From NCBI RefSeq assembly GCF_900113835.1, contig NZ_FOQV01000003.1, positions 124,001 to 188,000 of the forward strand: a stretch of 64,000 nucleotides of DNA, given 5' to 3'. The stretch's first letter is position 1. Every line of letters starts with the position of its first letter. A program made the position numbers and the translations under genes. The stretch is from Allobosea sp. OK403 (GTDB lineage Bacteria > Pseudomonadota > Alphaproteobacteria > Rhizobiales > Beijerinckiaceae). The notes under the pieces were generated by a model. It made no database searches. It was not told the DNA's origin and worked only from the letters and a program-made list of their open reading frames with translations. Positions 50,951 to 59,913 of the stretch are shown in pieces.

Positions 50951-51940
50951 ATGGACGTCAGGCAACTGCGATGTTTCATCGCGGTGGCAGAGGAGTTGCA
51001 CTTCGGTCGCGCAGCCGAACGGCTAGGACTCGCGCCACCCGCCCTTTCCCGCCAGATCAGCGCATTGGAAGATGGTCTCGGGGTCGCCCTGTTCACACGC
51101 ACCACGCGCCAGGTCGCGATGACGCGCGCCGGGCTGATCATGCTCGAGGAGGCCAAGGGCATCCTCGTCAAGATGGAGCACGCCTCGCGCGCCGTGCGCG
51201 GCGCCTCGCTCGCCTCGGGCAAGGTCCTGCGCATCGGCGCGATCGACGCCGCCTCGTCGAGCTTCGTGCCCGAGGCGCTGGCCTATTTCCGCGAGCAGCA
51301 TCCCGGCATCGAGATCAAGTTCGTGGAAGCGATGACGGCCCCGCTGATCCAGATGCTGGAGGCCGGCAAGCTCGATCTCGCGCTGACACGCCCGCCGCGC
51401 AAGCCGACCGACTGCGCCTTCGAGATCCTGCGCGTCGAGCGGCCGCTCGTCGTCCTGAACGAGCAGCACCCGCTGGCGGCGCGCGAACACCTGACGATGC
51501 TCGACCTCGTCGGCGAACCCTTCATCGTTCCCTCCAAGCGCAGCCGGCCCTTCGCCTATGATCTGGTGATGGCCTATTTCGAGAGCGTCGGGGCCGTGCC
51601 CAACGTCTCGATCGAGGCCACCGAAAAGCCGGCGATGATGTCGGCCGTGGCGGCTGGACTCGGCATGGCGCTGGCGCCCGACTGGGTCTCGCGCCTGAGC
51701 TTTCCCGGCGTCACGATGCGCCGCCTGCGCGGTGCGTTGCTCGACCCGCCGCCGCCCGGCGCGCTGGTCGGCGTCGCCTGGCGGCCGCAGCAGAAGCTCA
51801 GCCCGCGCGACGACTTCCTCGCGATCCTGCGCGAAAGCGTCACCCTGATCGACGAACGGCATGTTTTTCCGTTCGTCATATCGCCACCCAAAACGAAACG
51901 CACCGCCCGCGCCGGCGGGCCGCCCACCGGAGGAGCCTGA
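50951..51940 (+). CDS. LysR family regulator next to tricarboxylate transporter
   Basis: 329 aa. HTH: MDVRQLRCFIAVAEELHFGR, AAERLGLAPPALSRQISALE. The effector domain is of the CatR/BenM type (FVPEALAYFREQHPGIEIKF, AAGLGMALAPDWV). Its stop codon shares one base with the tctB start, so it is co-transcribed with tctBAC and probably senses their substrate. This tandem order differs from the usual divergent arrangement. Confidence 0.93.
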   Translation: MDVRQLRCFIAVAEELHFGRAAERLGLAPPALSRQISALEDGLGVALFTRTTRQVAMTRAGLIMLEEAKGILVKMEHASRAVRGASLASGKVLRIGAIDAASSSFVPEALAYFREQHPGIEIKFVEAMTAPLIQMLEAGKLDLALTRPPRKPTDCAFEILRVERPLVVLNEQHPLAAREHLTMLDLVGEPFIVPSKRSRPFAYDLVMAYFESVGAVPNVSIEATEKPAMMSAVAAGLGMALAPDWVSRLSFPGVTMRRLRGALLDPPPPGALVGVAWRPQQKLSPRDDFLAILRESVTLIDERHVFPFVISPPKTKRTARAGGPPTGGA

Positions 51941-52458
51941 TGAGTTTGAACCCTATTGAACAGGCGCAAGGCCTGCGCATTCGCTCGCAGCAGGACATGG
52001 CTGCCGGCCTGTTCATGGTCGTGCTTGGAGTCTTCGCCTTCCTCCTTTCCAGCGACCTGCCGCTCGGCAGCCTCCGCCAGATCGGGCCGGGCATGCTGCC
52101 GAAATCCTTCGCAGTGATCTGCGCCGGGCTTGGCGTCATGCTTTCGCTCGCCTCGCTGCGCTTCAACGGTGAGAAGCTGACGGGCTGGGCCTGGCGTGGC
52201 GTCTTCCTCGTGCTCGGCGGAGCCTGCCTGTTCGGGCTCGCCATCCGTGGCTTCGACATCGGCCCCATCCATATCCCGCAGCTCGGGCTGCTCGTCGCAG
52301 GGCCGCTGGTCATCCTCATCTCCGGCCTGGCCGCCGACGACATGAAATGGAAGGAGCTGATCATCTTCGCCATCGCGATGACGACCGCCTGCGCCCTGCT
52401 CTTCAAATACGCGCTCAGCCTGCCGATTCCGCTGGCGCCCTGGCTCCTGGGGATCTGA
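51940..52458 (+). CDS. tctB: Tripartite tricarboxylate transporter small membrane protein TctB
   Basis: 172 aa with four membrane segments and a cytoplasmic N-terminus. RQIGPGMLPKSFAVICAGLG is the conserved TctB stretch. It pairs with TctA as the small subunit. The ATG overlaps the LysR stop by one base, with GGAGGAG inside the LysR end as ribosome site, and tctA follows after 4 nt. Confidence 0.88.
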   Translation: MSLNPIEQAQGLRIRSQQDMAAGLFMVVLGVFAFLLSSDLPLGSLRQIGPGMLPKSFAVICAGLGVMLSLASLRFNGEKLTGWAWRGVFLVLGGACLFGLAIRGFDIGPIHIPQLGLLVAGPLVILISGLAADDMKWKELIIFAIAMTTACALLFKYALSLPIPLAPWLLGI

Positions 52459-52462
52459 CACG

Positions 52463-53962
52463 ATGGACATGATCGCCAATCTCACGCTCGGCTTCGGCGT
52501 CGCGCTGTCCCTGCAGAATCTGGCCCTGTGCTTCGCCGGTTGCTTCATCGGCACGCTGATCGGCGTGCTGCCCGGCGTCGGGCCGATCGCCACCATCGCG
52601 ATCCTGCTGCCGATCACCTTCGGTGTCGATCCCGTCGGCGCGCTGATCATGCTGGCCGGCATCTATTACGGCGCGCAATATGGCGGCTCGACCACTGCGA
52701 TCCTGGTCAACATCCCGGGCGAGGCGACCTCCGTCGTCACCACGCTCGACGGCCACCAGATGGCCAAGCAGGGCCGCGCCGGCGTCGCACTCGGCGTCGC
52801 AGCGCTCGGCTCCTTCTTCGCCGGCTGCGTCGCGACCGTCTTCATCGCCGCACTCGGCGCGCCCCTGACCAAGCTCGCTTTGCTCTTCGGTCCGGCGGAA
52901 TATTTCTCGCTGATGGTGATGGGCCTGTGCTTTGCCGTCGTGCTGGCGCGCGGCTCGATCCTCAAGGCCTTCTGCATGATCATGCTGGGCCTGCTGCTCT
53001 CGACGGTCGGCACCGATCTCGAAACCGGCCAGGAACGCCTGACCTTCGGCTTCCCACCCTTGTCTGATGGCATCGACTTCGCCGTGCTCGCCATGGGCGT
53101 CTTCGGCTTCGCCGAGGTGCTGCGCAACCTGGAGAACCCCGAGGCGCGCGACGTGGTGAAGGCCAAGATCGGTCGGCTGCTGCCGAACTGGAGCGAGATC
53201 AAGCAGTCGATCAACCCGGTGCTGCGCGGCACCTTCATCGGCGGCATCCTCGGCATCCTGCCGGGCAATGGCGCGGTGCTTGGCCCCTTCGCGAGCTACA
53301 CGATCGAGAAGAAGATCGCCAAGGATCCCTCGCGCTTCGGGCGTGGTGCGATCGAAGGCGTCGCAGGTCCCGAATCGGCCAACAACGCCGGCGCGCAGAC
53401 CGCCTTCATCCCGCTGCTCACGCTCGGCATTCCGCCCAACGCCGTGATGGCGCTGATGGTCGGCGCGATGACGATCCACGGCATCATTCCCGGCCCGCAG
53501 GTCATGACCAAGAACCCGGAGCTGTTCTGGGGCATGATCGCTTCGATGTGGATCGGCAATCTGATGCTGGTCATCATCAACCTGCCGCTGGTCGGCGTCT
53601 GGGTGAAGCTGCTGCAGGTGCCCTATCGCCTGATGTTCCCGGCGATCCTGATCTTCTGCTGCATCGGCATCTACTCGGTGAACAACCAGCCGGTGGACGT
53701 CGCCTTCACCGCGATGTTCGGCCTGTTCGGCTACCTCTTGATCAAGCTCGGCTTCGAGCCTGCGCCGATGCTGCTCGGCTTCGTTCTGGGCAAGCTGCTC
53801 GAGGAGAAGATGCGCCAGGCGCTGATCATCTCGCGCGGCTCGTTCATGACCTTCATCGAGCGGCCTATCTCGGCGGGCCTGCTGATCGTCGCCGTGGTGG
53901 TCCTGGCGATCGCGCTGCTGCCTTCGATCTCGAAGAAGCGCGACGAGGTCTTCGTCGAATGA
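52463..53962 (+). CDS. tctA: Tripartite tricarboxylate transporter large membrane protein TctA
   Basis: 499 aa with about 12 helices. Family signatures: GTLIGVLPGVGPIATIAILL, YYGAQYGGSTTAILVNIPGE near the start, and GILGILPGNGAVLGPF and GPESANNAGAQTAFIPLLTL in the second half. It forms the secondary transport channel for a di- or tricarboxylate presented by TctC. Confidence 0.96.
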   Translation: MDMIANLTLGFGVALSLQNLALCFAGCFIGTLIGVLPGVGPIATIAILLPITFGVDPVGALIMLAGIYYGAQYGGSTTAILVNIPGEATSVVTTLDGHQMAKQGRAGVALGVAALGSFFAGCVATVFIAALGAPLTKLALLFGPAEYFSLMVMGLCFAVVLARGSILKAFCMIMLGLLLSTVGTDLETGQERLTFGFPPLSDGIDFAVLAMGVFGFAEVLRNLENPEARDVVKAKIGRLLPNWSEIKQSINPVLRGTFIGGILGILPGNGAVLGPFASYTIEKKIAKDPSRFGRGAIEGVAGPESANNAGAQTAFIPLLTLGIPPNAVMALMVGAMTIHGIIPGPQVMTKNPELFWGMIASMWIGNLMLVIINLPLVGVWVKLLQVPYRLMFPAILIFCCIGIYSVNNQPVDVAFTAMFGLFGYLLIKLGFEPAPMLLGFVLGKLLEEKMRQALIISRGSFMTFIERPISAGLLIVAVVVLAIALLPSISKKRDEVFVE

Positions 53963-54027
53963 CGGGGTTGCTAGAGCGGCTCGTTCAATCCAGCGTCCAT
54001 CAAAACATCTCAAGGGAGAGATCATCC

Positions 54028-54999
54028 ATGAGGAAACTGACACTTGGCTTGGCGGCCGCGATCACCATCGCGTTCGCTGGCGGCGTCCAGGCGCAAACCT
54101 ATCCGACGCGCCCGGTCACCATGATCGTGCCGTTCGCCGCCGGCGGGCCGACCGACATCATCGCGCGCATCGTCGCCGACCATATGTCGAAGACGCTCGG
54201 CCAGCAGTTGGTGATCGAAAACGTCGCCGGCGCCGGCGGCACCACCGGCATCGCCCGCGCGATCACGGCTGCGCCCGACGGCTACACCATCGCGATGGGG
54301 CATCTGGGCACGTTCTCGGCTGCGCCGGCGACCTATCCCGGCCTGAAATACGACCCGATCAACGGCATGCAGGCCATCGGCCTCGCTGGCGGCACGCCGA
54401 TCCTGATCGTCGCCCGCAAGACTTTCGAGCCGAAGGACCTGAAGGAGTTCGTCACCTATGTGAAGGCGAACTCAGAGAAGGTGAACGAGGCCCATGCCGG
54501 CCTCGGCTCCGTCTCCTGGACGACCTGCACCCTGCTTAAGGCCCAGCTCGGCGTGCCGAAGATCAACGCCGTCGCCTATCGCGGCACCGGGCCGGCGCTG
54601 AACGATCTCGTCTCAGGCCAGGTCGACTTCATGTGCGACCAGATCGTCAGCGTCGCCGAACAGGTGAAGGCCGGCAACATCAAGGCCTATGCGATCGCCT
54701 CGAAGCAGCGCTCGCCGGCCCTGCCCGACGTTCCCACCACCGCGGAAGCCGGGCTGCCGGAGTACCAGATCGAGGCCTGGAACGGCATCGCCGGTCCCAA
54801 GGGCTTGCCCAAGGACGTCGTCGATCGTCTGGTCGCCGCGCTCGACAAGGCGCTGAACGACGAAGGCACCAAGAAGCGCCTGCTCGAACTGGGCACCGTG
54901 ATGCCGACCGCCGAGGAACGCACCCCGGCTGGTTTCGCCGCCTTGATCAAGCGCGACGCCGACAGGCTCAGCCCAGCCTTGTCAGCCGCGCCGAAGTAA
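54028..54999 (+). CDS. tctC: Tripartite tricarboxylate transporter substrate-binding protein TctC
   Basis: 323 aa periplasmic protein with signal peptide ending GGVQAQ. Typical Bug/TctC features are YPTRPVTMIVPFAAGGPTDI, GAGGTTGIARAITAAPDGYT, AYRGTGPALNDLVSGQVDFM and LPDVPTTAEAGLPEY. It captures a carboxylated solute (citrate, tartrate, terephthalate and others in the family); the ligand here is unknown. GGGAGAG precedes ATG 54028. It is last in the lysR-tctBAC unit, followed by a terminator. Confidence 0.95.
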   Translation: MRKLTLGLAAAITIAFAGGVQAQTYPTRPVTMIVPFAAGGPTDIIARIVADHMSKTLGQQLVIENVAGAGGTTGIARAITAAPDGYTIAMGHLGTFSAAPATYPGLKYDPINGMQAIGLAGGTPILIVARKTFEPKDLKEFVTYVKANSEKVNEAHAGLGSVSWTTCTLLKAQLGVPKINAVAYRGTGPALNDLVSGQVDFMCDQIVSVAEQVKAGNIKAYAIASKQRSPALPDVPTTAEAGLPEYQIEAWNGIAGPKGLPKDVVDRLVAALDKALNDEGTKKRLLELGTVMPTAEERTPAGFAALIKRDADRLSPALSAAPK

Positions 55000-55025
55000 C
55001 GGCCTCGAATAGGCAGGATATGGAG

Positions 55026-55052
55026 CGGCGGATCCCCGGATCCGCCGTTTTT
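55026..55052 (+). terminator. Rho-independent terminator of tctBAC
   Basis: Ten-bp stem CGGCGGATCC / GGATCCGCCG followed by TTTTT, 27 nt past the tctC stop. Confidence 0.92.
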
Positions 55053-55225
55053 CGTTTGTGTTCGCGGATCGACCACGCGATTTCGTGAGCGCCGCGACGC
55101 CTTGATATCATGGCGCTTTCGCCATTCCGGTTGCGGATATTCATATCTTGTTACCGCGATTTTCGGAACTCGCGCCAGCGCCAGCCCGTTTCCTTCCCGA
55201 ACGTTCTCTTGGAAGGAGAAAAGCC

Positions 55226-55645
55226 ATGTTCAAGAAACTTGTTCTTATCGCCGCGATCGCCGTCACTCCCGCAGTCGCTTTCGCACAGCAGAATCCGCAA
55301 GGCGCCCAGGGCGGCGCTGTCAGCGGCGGCGCCACCGGCGCGGTCGGCGGAGCGATCGTCGGCGGCCCGGTCGGCGCGGTTGTCGGCGGCGTCGGCGGCG
55401 CGGTGGTCGGCGCGATCATCGGCGACCAGACGCCTCGCTTCCGTCAATATGTCGTCGAGCAGCACGTGCCGTCCTACACCTATGAGGAACCGGTCGTCGT
55501 CGGCACAGTCCTGCCGTCGGATGGCGTGGTCTACCGCGAGGTGCCGCGCGAATATGGTGCGACCGACTATCGCTACACGGTCGTGAACCAGCGCCCTGTT
55601 CTGGTCGACCCGCGCACCCGCCGCATCGTGCAGGTCATCGAATAA
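55226..55645 (+). CDS. Glycine-zipper protein with DUF1236-like C-terminus
   Basis: 139 aa. The signal peptide ends near AFAQQ. A Gly/Ala/Val-rich glycine-zipper segment (GGAVSGGATGAVGGAIVGGP and following, residues 29-66) may insert in a membrane. The C-terminus (PSYTYEEPVVVGTVLP, YTVVNQRPVLVDPRTRRIVQ) resembles DUF1236, found in cell-envelope proteins of Hyphomicrobiales. AAGGAGAAAAG precedes ATG 55226. Function unknown. Confidence 0.85.
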   Translation: MFKKLVLIAAIAVTPAVAFAQQNPQGAQGGAVSGGATGAVGGAIVGGPVGAVVGGVGGAVVGAIIGDQTPRFRQYVVEQHVPSYTYEEPVVVGTVLPSDGVVYREVPREYGATDYRYTVVNQRPVLVDPRTRRIVQVIE

Positions 55646-55710
55646 CGCATGATAGTGCGATCCGCCGGATGCTCGCGCCATTACCAGCCTGATCGTCATG
55701 CCGGATCGTC

Positions 55711-55741
55711 GGCCCGCCCCGGAAACGGGGCGGGCCATTTT
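55711..55741 (+). terminator. Rho-independent terminator after the glycine-zipper gene
   Basis: Perfect 10-bp stem GGCCCGCCCC / GGGGCGGGCC with loop GGAAAC, followed by ATTTTC. It serves the plus-strand gene and separates it from converging upp. Confidence 0.85.
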
Positions 55742-55763
55742 CATGTCGCAGAGCCGTTTCGCC

Positions 55764-56405
55764 TTATCGCGTGCCGAACATCCGGTCGCCGGCATCGCCC
55801 AGGCCCGGCACGATATAGCCGTGCTCGTTCAGCTTCTCGTCGATCGCCGCCGTCCAGATGCGGACATCGGGATGGGCGCCGCGAAACCGTTCGATGCCTT
55901 CGGGCGCCGCCAGCAGGCAGACGAAGCGCAGATCCTTGGCGCCGCGCTCCTTCAACCGGTCGATCGCCGCGACCGCCGAATTGGCCGTCGCCAGCATCGG
56001 GTCCATCACCACCACCATGCGCTCGGCGATGTCGGAGGGGGCCTTGAAATAATACTCGACCGCCTGGAGCGTGTTGGGATCGCGATAGAGCCCGATATGG
56101 GCGACGCGAGCAGCGGGCACCAGTTCCAGCATGCCGTCGAGGAAGCCGACGCCGGCGCGCAGGATCGGCGCGAAAACCATCTTCTTGCCCGCGATGATCG
56201 GCTGCATCGATTTCGTCAGCGGCGTCTCGATCTCGGTCATCTCCATCGGCAGATCGCGCGTGACCTCGTAGCAGAGCAGCATGCCGATCTCGTTGAGGAG
56301 CTGGCGGAAGCTCTTGGTCGAGCGGTCCTTCTCGCGCATCAGCGTCAGCTTGTGCTGCACCAGCGGGTGGTCGACGACGGTGACGCCGTCCTGGCTTTTG
56401 GTCAT
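55764..56405 (-). CDS. upp: Uracil phosphoribosyltransferase
   Basis: 213 aa. PRPP-binding motif [20 protein letters not shown], uracil-binding end [16 protein letters not shown], and [16 protein letters not shown] are all standard. It makes UMP from uracil and PRPP. In this position it is the last gene of the URC uracil-catabolism set (URC1-URC4-upp), corresponding to URC6 of yeast. A family D repeat separates it from urc4, 121 nt upstream. Confidence 0.96.
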   Translation of the reverse strand: MTKSQDGVTVVDHPLVQHKLTLMREKDRSTKSFRQLLNEIGMLLCYEVTRDLPMEMTEIETPLTKSMQPIIAGKKMVFAPILRAGVGFLDGMLELVPAARVAHIGLYRDPNTLQAVEYYFKAPSDIAERMVVVMDPMLATANSAVAAIDRLKERGAKDLRFVCLLAAPEGIERFRGAHPDVRIWTAAIDEKLNEHGYIVPGLGDAGDRMFGTR

Positions 56406-56433
56406 TCCGTGTGCCCCTATTGCCTCGTCTCAA

Positions 56434-56518
56434 GCCGTCATTGCGAGCGTAGCGAAGCAATCCAGAGCGGCCGCGCGCTACGACTCCTGGATTGCTTCGC
56501 TACGCTCGCAATGACGGC
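56434..56518. repeat. Palindromic repeat, family D (inside the URC gene set)
   Basis: GCCGTCATTGCGAGCGTAGC, CGAAGCAATCCAG and their complements. The most symmetric copy of family D in the window. It lies between urc4 and upp and touches neither coding region. Confidence 0.88.
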
Positions 56519-56526
56519 TCCCTGGT

Positions 56527-57780
56527 TCAAAATACGGTGCCGTCGCTGATGATCGTCAAGGGCGGGCCGCCATCCCCGCGCTTCTCACGGGCGATGCGCC
56601 GGCCGGCCGCCCAGGTGCCGCCCTCCAGCACCTTCGCCAACGGCAGCTCCTCGGCCGTGCGCCCCAAGCGCTTGCGGATCAGCATTCCGATCTCGTCGAG
56701 CAGCGCCACGGTCAGCGCGCGCCATTCCACGACCAGCGCCGAGCCGACCTCATGGGCGCGCGTCGCATCGCTCTCGTCCTTCAGCGCGATCACGCCGCAA
56801 TCGAGGAACAGCCCGCCATTGCGATATTCGGGCAGGCCGGTGAGGTCATCAATGTCGATCACCGCGATCCCGGCCCATTGCAAGGGCTCGATCAGCGAAT
56901 AGGACAGCCATTGCGAGAGCTTGTGGAAGGGCACGAGCCCCGCCGTCGGTTCAGCTTGCGCGATCAGCGGATGCCGCCAGGTATCGCCCAGCGCGACGCC
57001 GGCGACCGTCAGGCGCGAGGGCCAGATGCCGCCGAAGGTGGAGAGAACCTCCGTCAGGATATGCCCGGCGCGCAATGTCCCGGTCTCGGCAGCGCTGACA
57101 AGCCGGTCGAACAGATCGCCGGGGCGCTCCAGGCCCTGACGCTCCAGCTCCTCGCCGAGACGATTCATCAAGGCCGCGCGGCCCTCGACCGCGAGCAGCG
57201 GATTGCCGGGGCCGGCCTGGAAGCCCTGCGCCAACGCCGCGCCATCGAGCCGCTTCAGCGCGGTCGCGTCGACACGCAGCGACTCAGCCGGATCACTGGA
57301 GAACAGGCCGGCCGCGAACATCTCGAGCGAGGCCAGCGCCAGCCCCTCGGATCGGCCGATAGACTGCCCCGAGACCGCGTCGCGATATCGCCAATCCGGC
57401 CCCGCCCCCGCATCCAGCAGCACACTGACCACGGCAAGATCATAGGCCGCGCGACCGCGCGCCCTGGCATCGGGAAAATGCGCGGTCAGGTCGAGCACGC
57501 TCCAGCGATTGACGCCGGCCAGGTTGAAATGCCGCCAGCGGGCGTGGAACGGGATGTCGAGCGTCGGGTAGTTCGCCTTGATCGTGTCGAGGACATAGTC
57601 GGCGCAGCCGTCGAGCCGCGTCGCATCGACGCTGAAATGCAGCAGCTTGCCGGCCAGGCCGAGCGCCAGCATCTCCTGCGCGCGGGCGCGGACGGCAGCA
57701 GGCTTGAGCAAGGCGCGGACGGCGTCGGTATTCTGCTCAGACATCGCGTTCTGGTTAGACATGGCGTTCTGGTTAGACAT
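56527..57780 (-). CDS. URC4/Urg3 family uracil catabolism protein (DUF1688)
   Basis: 417 aa. The sequence matches DUF1688/URC4: GVNRWSVLDLTAHFPDARAR, YRDAVSGQSIGRSEGLALAS, FHKLSQWLSYSLIEPLQWAG and FLDCGVIALKDESD. URC4 is essential for the URC uracil pathway in yeast, with its exact reaction still unclear. The N-terminus contains a tandem MSNQNA repeat, so the true start may be any of three in-frame ATGs (57780, 57762, 57744). It follows urc1 by 8 nt. Confidence 0.88.
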   Translation of the reverse strand: MSNQNAMSNQNAMSEQNTDAVRALLKPAAVRARAQEMLALGLAGKLLHFSVDATRLDGCADYVLDTIKANYPTLDIPFHARWRHFNLAGVNRWSVLDLTAHFPDARARGRAAYDLAVVSVLLDAGAGPDWRYRDAVSGQSIGRSEGLALASLEMFAAGLFSSDPAESLRVDATALKRLDGAALAQGFQAGPGNPLLAVEGRAALMNRLGEELERQGLERPGDLFDRLVSAAETGTLRAGHILTEVLSTFGGIWPSRLTVAGVALGDTWRHPLIAQAEPTAGLVPFHKLSQWLSYSLIEPLQWAGIAVIDIDDLTGLPEYRNGGLFLDCGVIALKDESDATRAHEVGSALVVEWRALTVALLDEIGMLIRKRLGRTAEELPLAKVLEGGTWAAGRRIAREKRGDGGPPLTIISDGTVF

Positions 57781-57788
57781 GGAGCGGC

Positions 57789-59051
57789 TCAGAACTTGTC
57801 GAGATCGCGGCCGACGGTCGCCTTCAGGGCGTTGTCACCGGGCGCGCCGTCGGGCGAGTAATAGCCCGCCGCCTTCTTGGCCTCGATCTCGACGGAGGCG
57901 TCGGGCGGCACAAGCTCGGGCGGGATCGCGACGCGCTCGCCGATCTCGATGCCGCTCTCGACCATGGCGTCGTATTTCATGTTCGACATCGACATCAGCC
58001 GGTCGATCCTGGTGACGCCGAGCCAGTGCAGCACGTCGGGCATCAATTGCTGGAAGCGGGCGTCCTGGACGCCGGCGACGCATTCGGTGCGCTCGAAATA
58101 GGTCGCGGCGGAATCGCCGCCCTCCTGGCGCTTGCGAGCATTGTAGACGAGGAATTTCGTGACCTCGCCCAGCGCCCGGCCCTCCTTGCGGTTATAGACG
58201 ATCAGGCCGACGCCGCCGCCTTGCGCCTCCTTCACCGCCTCCTCGATGCCATGCACGAGGTAGGGCCGGCAGGTGCAGATGTCCGAGCCGAAGACGTCCG
58301 AGCCGTTGCACTCGTCATGGACGCGGCAGGCGACGCTGCGCTTGGGATCGGTGATCGCTGAGACTTCGCCGATGATGTAGCAGGTGATCGAGCCGATCGG
58401 CGGCAGGAAGACGCGCAGATCAGGCCGTGTCACCAGCTCCGGATACATGCCGCCGGTCTGCTCGAAGAGCGTGCGGCGCAAGTCCTGCTCGCTGGTGCCG
58501 AAGCGTTCGGCGATGCCCGGCAGATGCCAGACCGGGTCGATCGCGATCTTGGTGACGCTGATATCGCCGGATTTGTGCAGGATGTGCTCGTCGGGGCTGA
58601 GCCTGTGTCCTGCCATGGCGGCGAGGATTTCGGGCAAATTAAGCCTCGCCTTGGTGATGGCGATGGTCGGGCGGATGTCGATGCCCTCGCCGATCCACTG
58701 GCCGAAATCCTGCGCGACGCGATGGCCGAACGGGTCCATCGAGACGATCCGGCCAGGCGCAAACCATTGCGGCTGCGGCGGAATCTCGGCTGTCGGATAG
58801 GTGTTGGTCAGGTCCGGGCGCTGCGACGGGTTCATGGCGCGCGCCGAAATGGCGAGCGCGCGATAGACCGAATAGGAGCCGCCATGGGCGCCGATGACGT
58901 TGCGGTCTCCCGGCGCCGTGGTCGAGGCGATGACCGGGCCGCGTTCGGCCGGGCTCTCAGCGCCCCAATGGATGGGAAAGCGCGTCGCGGCGTTGCCGGG
59001 CTCGGGATGCGAGGTCAGGCGGATATGGGTCGTGCGGTTCTGCGAGTTCAT
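57789..59051 (-). CDS. GTP cyclohydrolase II-like protein, URC1 type
   Basis: 420 aa, about twice a normal RibA. The C-terminal half has the zinc cysteines of GTP cyclohydrolase II in RVHDECNGSDVFGSDICTC and the active YNRKEGRALGEVTKF segment. The N-terminal extension (RFPIHWGAESPAERGPVIAS, NVIGAHGGSYSVYRALAIS) is specific to the URC1 group. In yeast, Urc1 works on a uracil-derived nucleotide, not in riboflavin synthesis. It is first of the urc1-urc4-upp set. Confidence 0.9.
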   Translation of the reverse strand: MNSQNRTTHIRLTSHPEPGNAATRFPIHWGAESPAERGPVIASTTAPGDRNVIGAHGGSYSVYRALAISARAMNPSQRPDLTNTYPTAEIPPQPQWFAPGRIVSMDPFGHRVAQDFGQWIGEGIDIRPTIAITKARLNLPEILAAMAGHRLSPDEHILHKSGDISVTKIAIDPVWHLPGIAERFGTSEQDLRRTLFEQTGGMYPELVTRPDLRVFLPPIGSITCYIIGEVSAITDPKRSVACRVHDECNGSDVFGSDICTCRPYLVHGIEEAVKEAQGGGVGLIVYNRKEGRALGEVTKFLVYNARKRQEGGDSAATYFERTECVAGVQDARFQQLMPDVLHWLGVTRIDRLMSMSNMKYDAMVESGIEIGERVAIPPELVPPDASVEIEAKKAAGYYSPDGAPGDNALKATVGRDLDKF

Positions 59052-59168
59052 CGCGGGTATCGCCCTGCAAATAGGAAAGGGCCCCGGGACGCTGACTGCG
59101 TCCGGGGCCCTCTGGACCTATGAAAATGTGGCTCAACGCGAGCGCGGCGTCAATCGGGGCCTCATTCC

Positions 59169-59290
59169 CGTCATCGCGAGGAGCGGAGCGACGAAGCAAT
59201 CCAGAGCGGCAGAGCGCTTCAGCCTGGATTGCTTCGCGGAGCCTGTACTTGGGCTTGCCGAAGGCAAGACCCGGGTGCTCGCAATGACGA
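59169..59290. repeat. Palindromic repeat, family D (expanded copy)
   Basis: CGTCATCGCGAGGAGCGGAG and ACGAAGCAATCCAGAGCGGC at one side, CTGGATTGCTTCGCGGAGCC and CTCGCAATGACG at the other. An extra CTTGGGCTTGCCGAAGGCAAG hairpin is nested in the right arm. It lies between the small membrane protein and urc1. Confidence 0.8.
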
Positions 59291-59299
59291 TGTCGGTCC

Positions 59300-59461
59300 T
59301 CAGAAAATGGCGAGGTAGCGCAACAGCGAGATGATGCCGATGACGATGACGATGATCTGGACGACGTTCTTGATCTGCGCATCGAGCGGCAGCATGCGGA
59401 CGAGATAGAGCACGAGGCCGATGACGAGCACCGTGATGAGCAGCGAAATCAGAATGGACAT
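59300..59461 (-). CDS. Small membrane protein, Thivi_2564 type
   Basis: 53 aa, too short for most gene finders. Translation reads MSILISLLITVLVIGLVLYL, then VRMLPLDAQIKNVVQ, then a second helix ending LLRYLAIF. The two hydrophobic helices around a LPLDAQIKNVV turn match a widespread family of 50-65 aa membrane proteins of unknown function. AAGGGA stands 7 nt before the ATG. Confidence 0.82.
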   Translation of the reverse strand: MSILISLLITVLVIGLVLYLVRMLPLDAQIKNVVQIIVIVIGIISLLRYLAIF

Positions 59462-59716
59462 ATGCGAAGTCCCTTGTCGCGGCCGGAAACTGGCCCCCCA
59501 GGGCCCGTGCCACGACGCATTCGCGCCACGTTAGCCCCATGACAGAACGTCGCAGTGTGGGAATAGGTTCCCGAGCGAATGGTGGAGCGCAGGCGCCAGC
59601 CTCGTCGCTACTAAACGAGACTTGCGTCCGGATGGGCGCCCCTCGAGGATGGGGTGGCCCAACTATACGAGCGTCTGAGGGAGCGGGGATAAGTTTTCTG
59701 ATCCCCATCCTTCTCA

Positions 59717-59876
59717 GGCGCGGGGAACCCTCTCCTGTAAGGAGAGGGCAGGGTGAGGTGTCGGCCGTTGGCCGCGTTGGGCTCGCGTCAACAGCCGTGA
59801 GGTCTGCGCTTCATTGCTCCAGGGGCCGACACCTCATCCCTGCCCTTCTCCTTACAGGAGAAGGGTTCCCCGCGCC
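59717..59876. repeat. Large palindromic repeat, family E (second copy)
   Basis: GGCGCGGGGAACCCTCTCC at the left end and GGGTTCCCCGCGCC at the right, with CTCCTGTAAGGAG and CTCCTTACAGGAG sub-hairpins. It occupies most of the 452-nt gap 59462-59913; the left part of the gap holds no gene I can support. Confidence 0.85.
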
Positions 59877-59913
59877 TTTTCGCCGCGAGGCGCGGAGCTC
59901 TCTTCCTCGCGCC

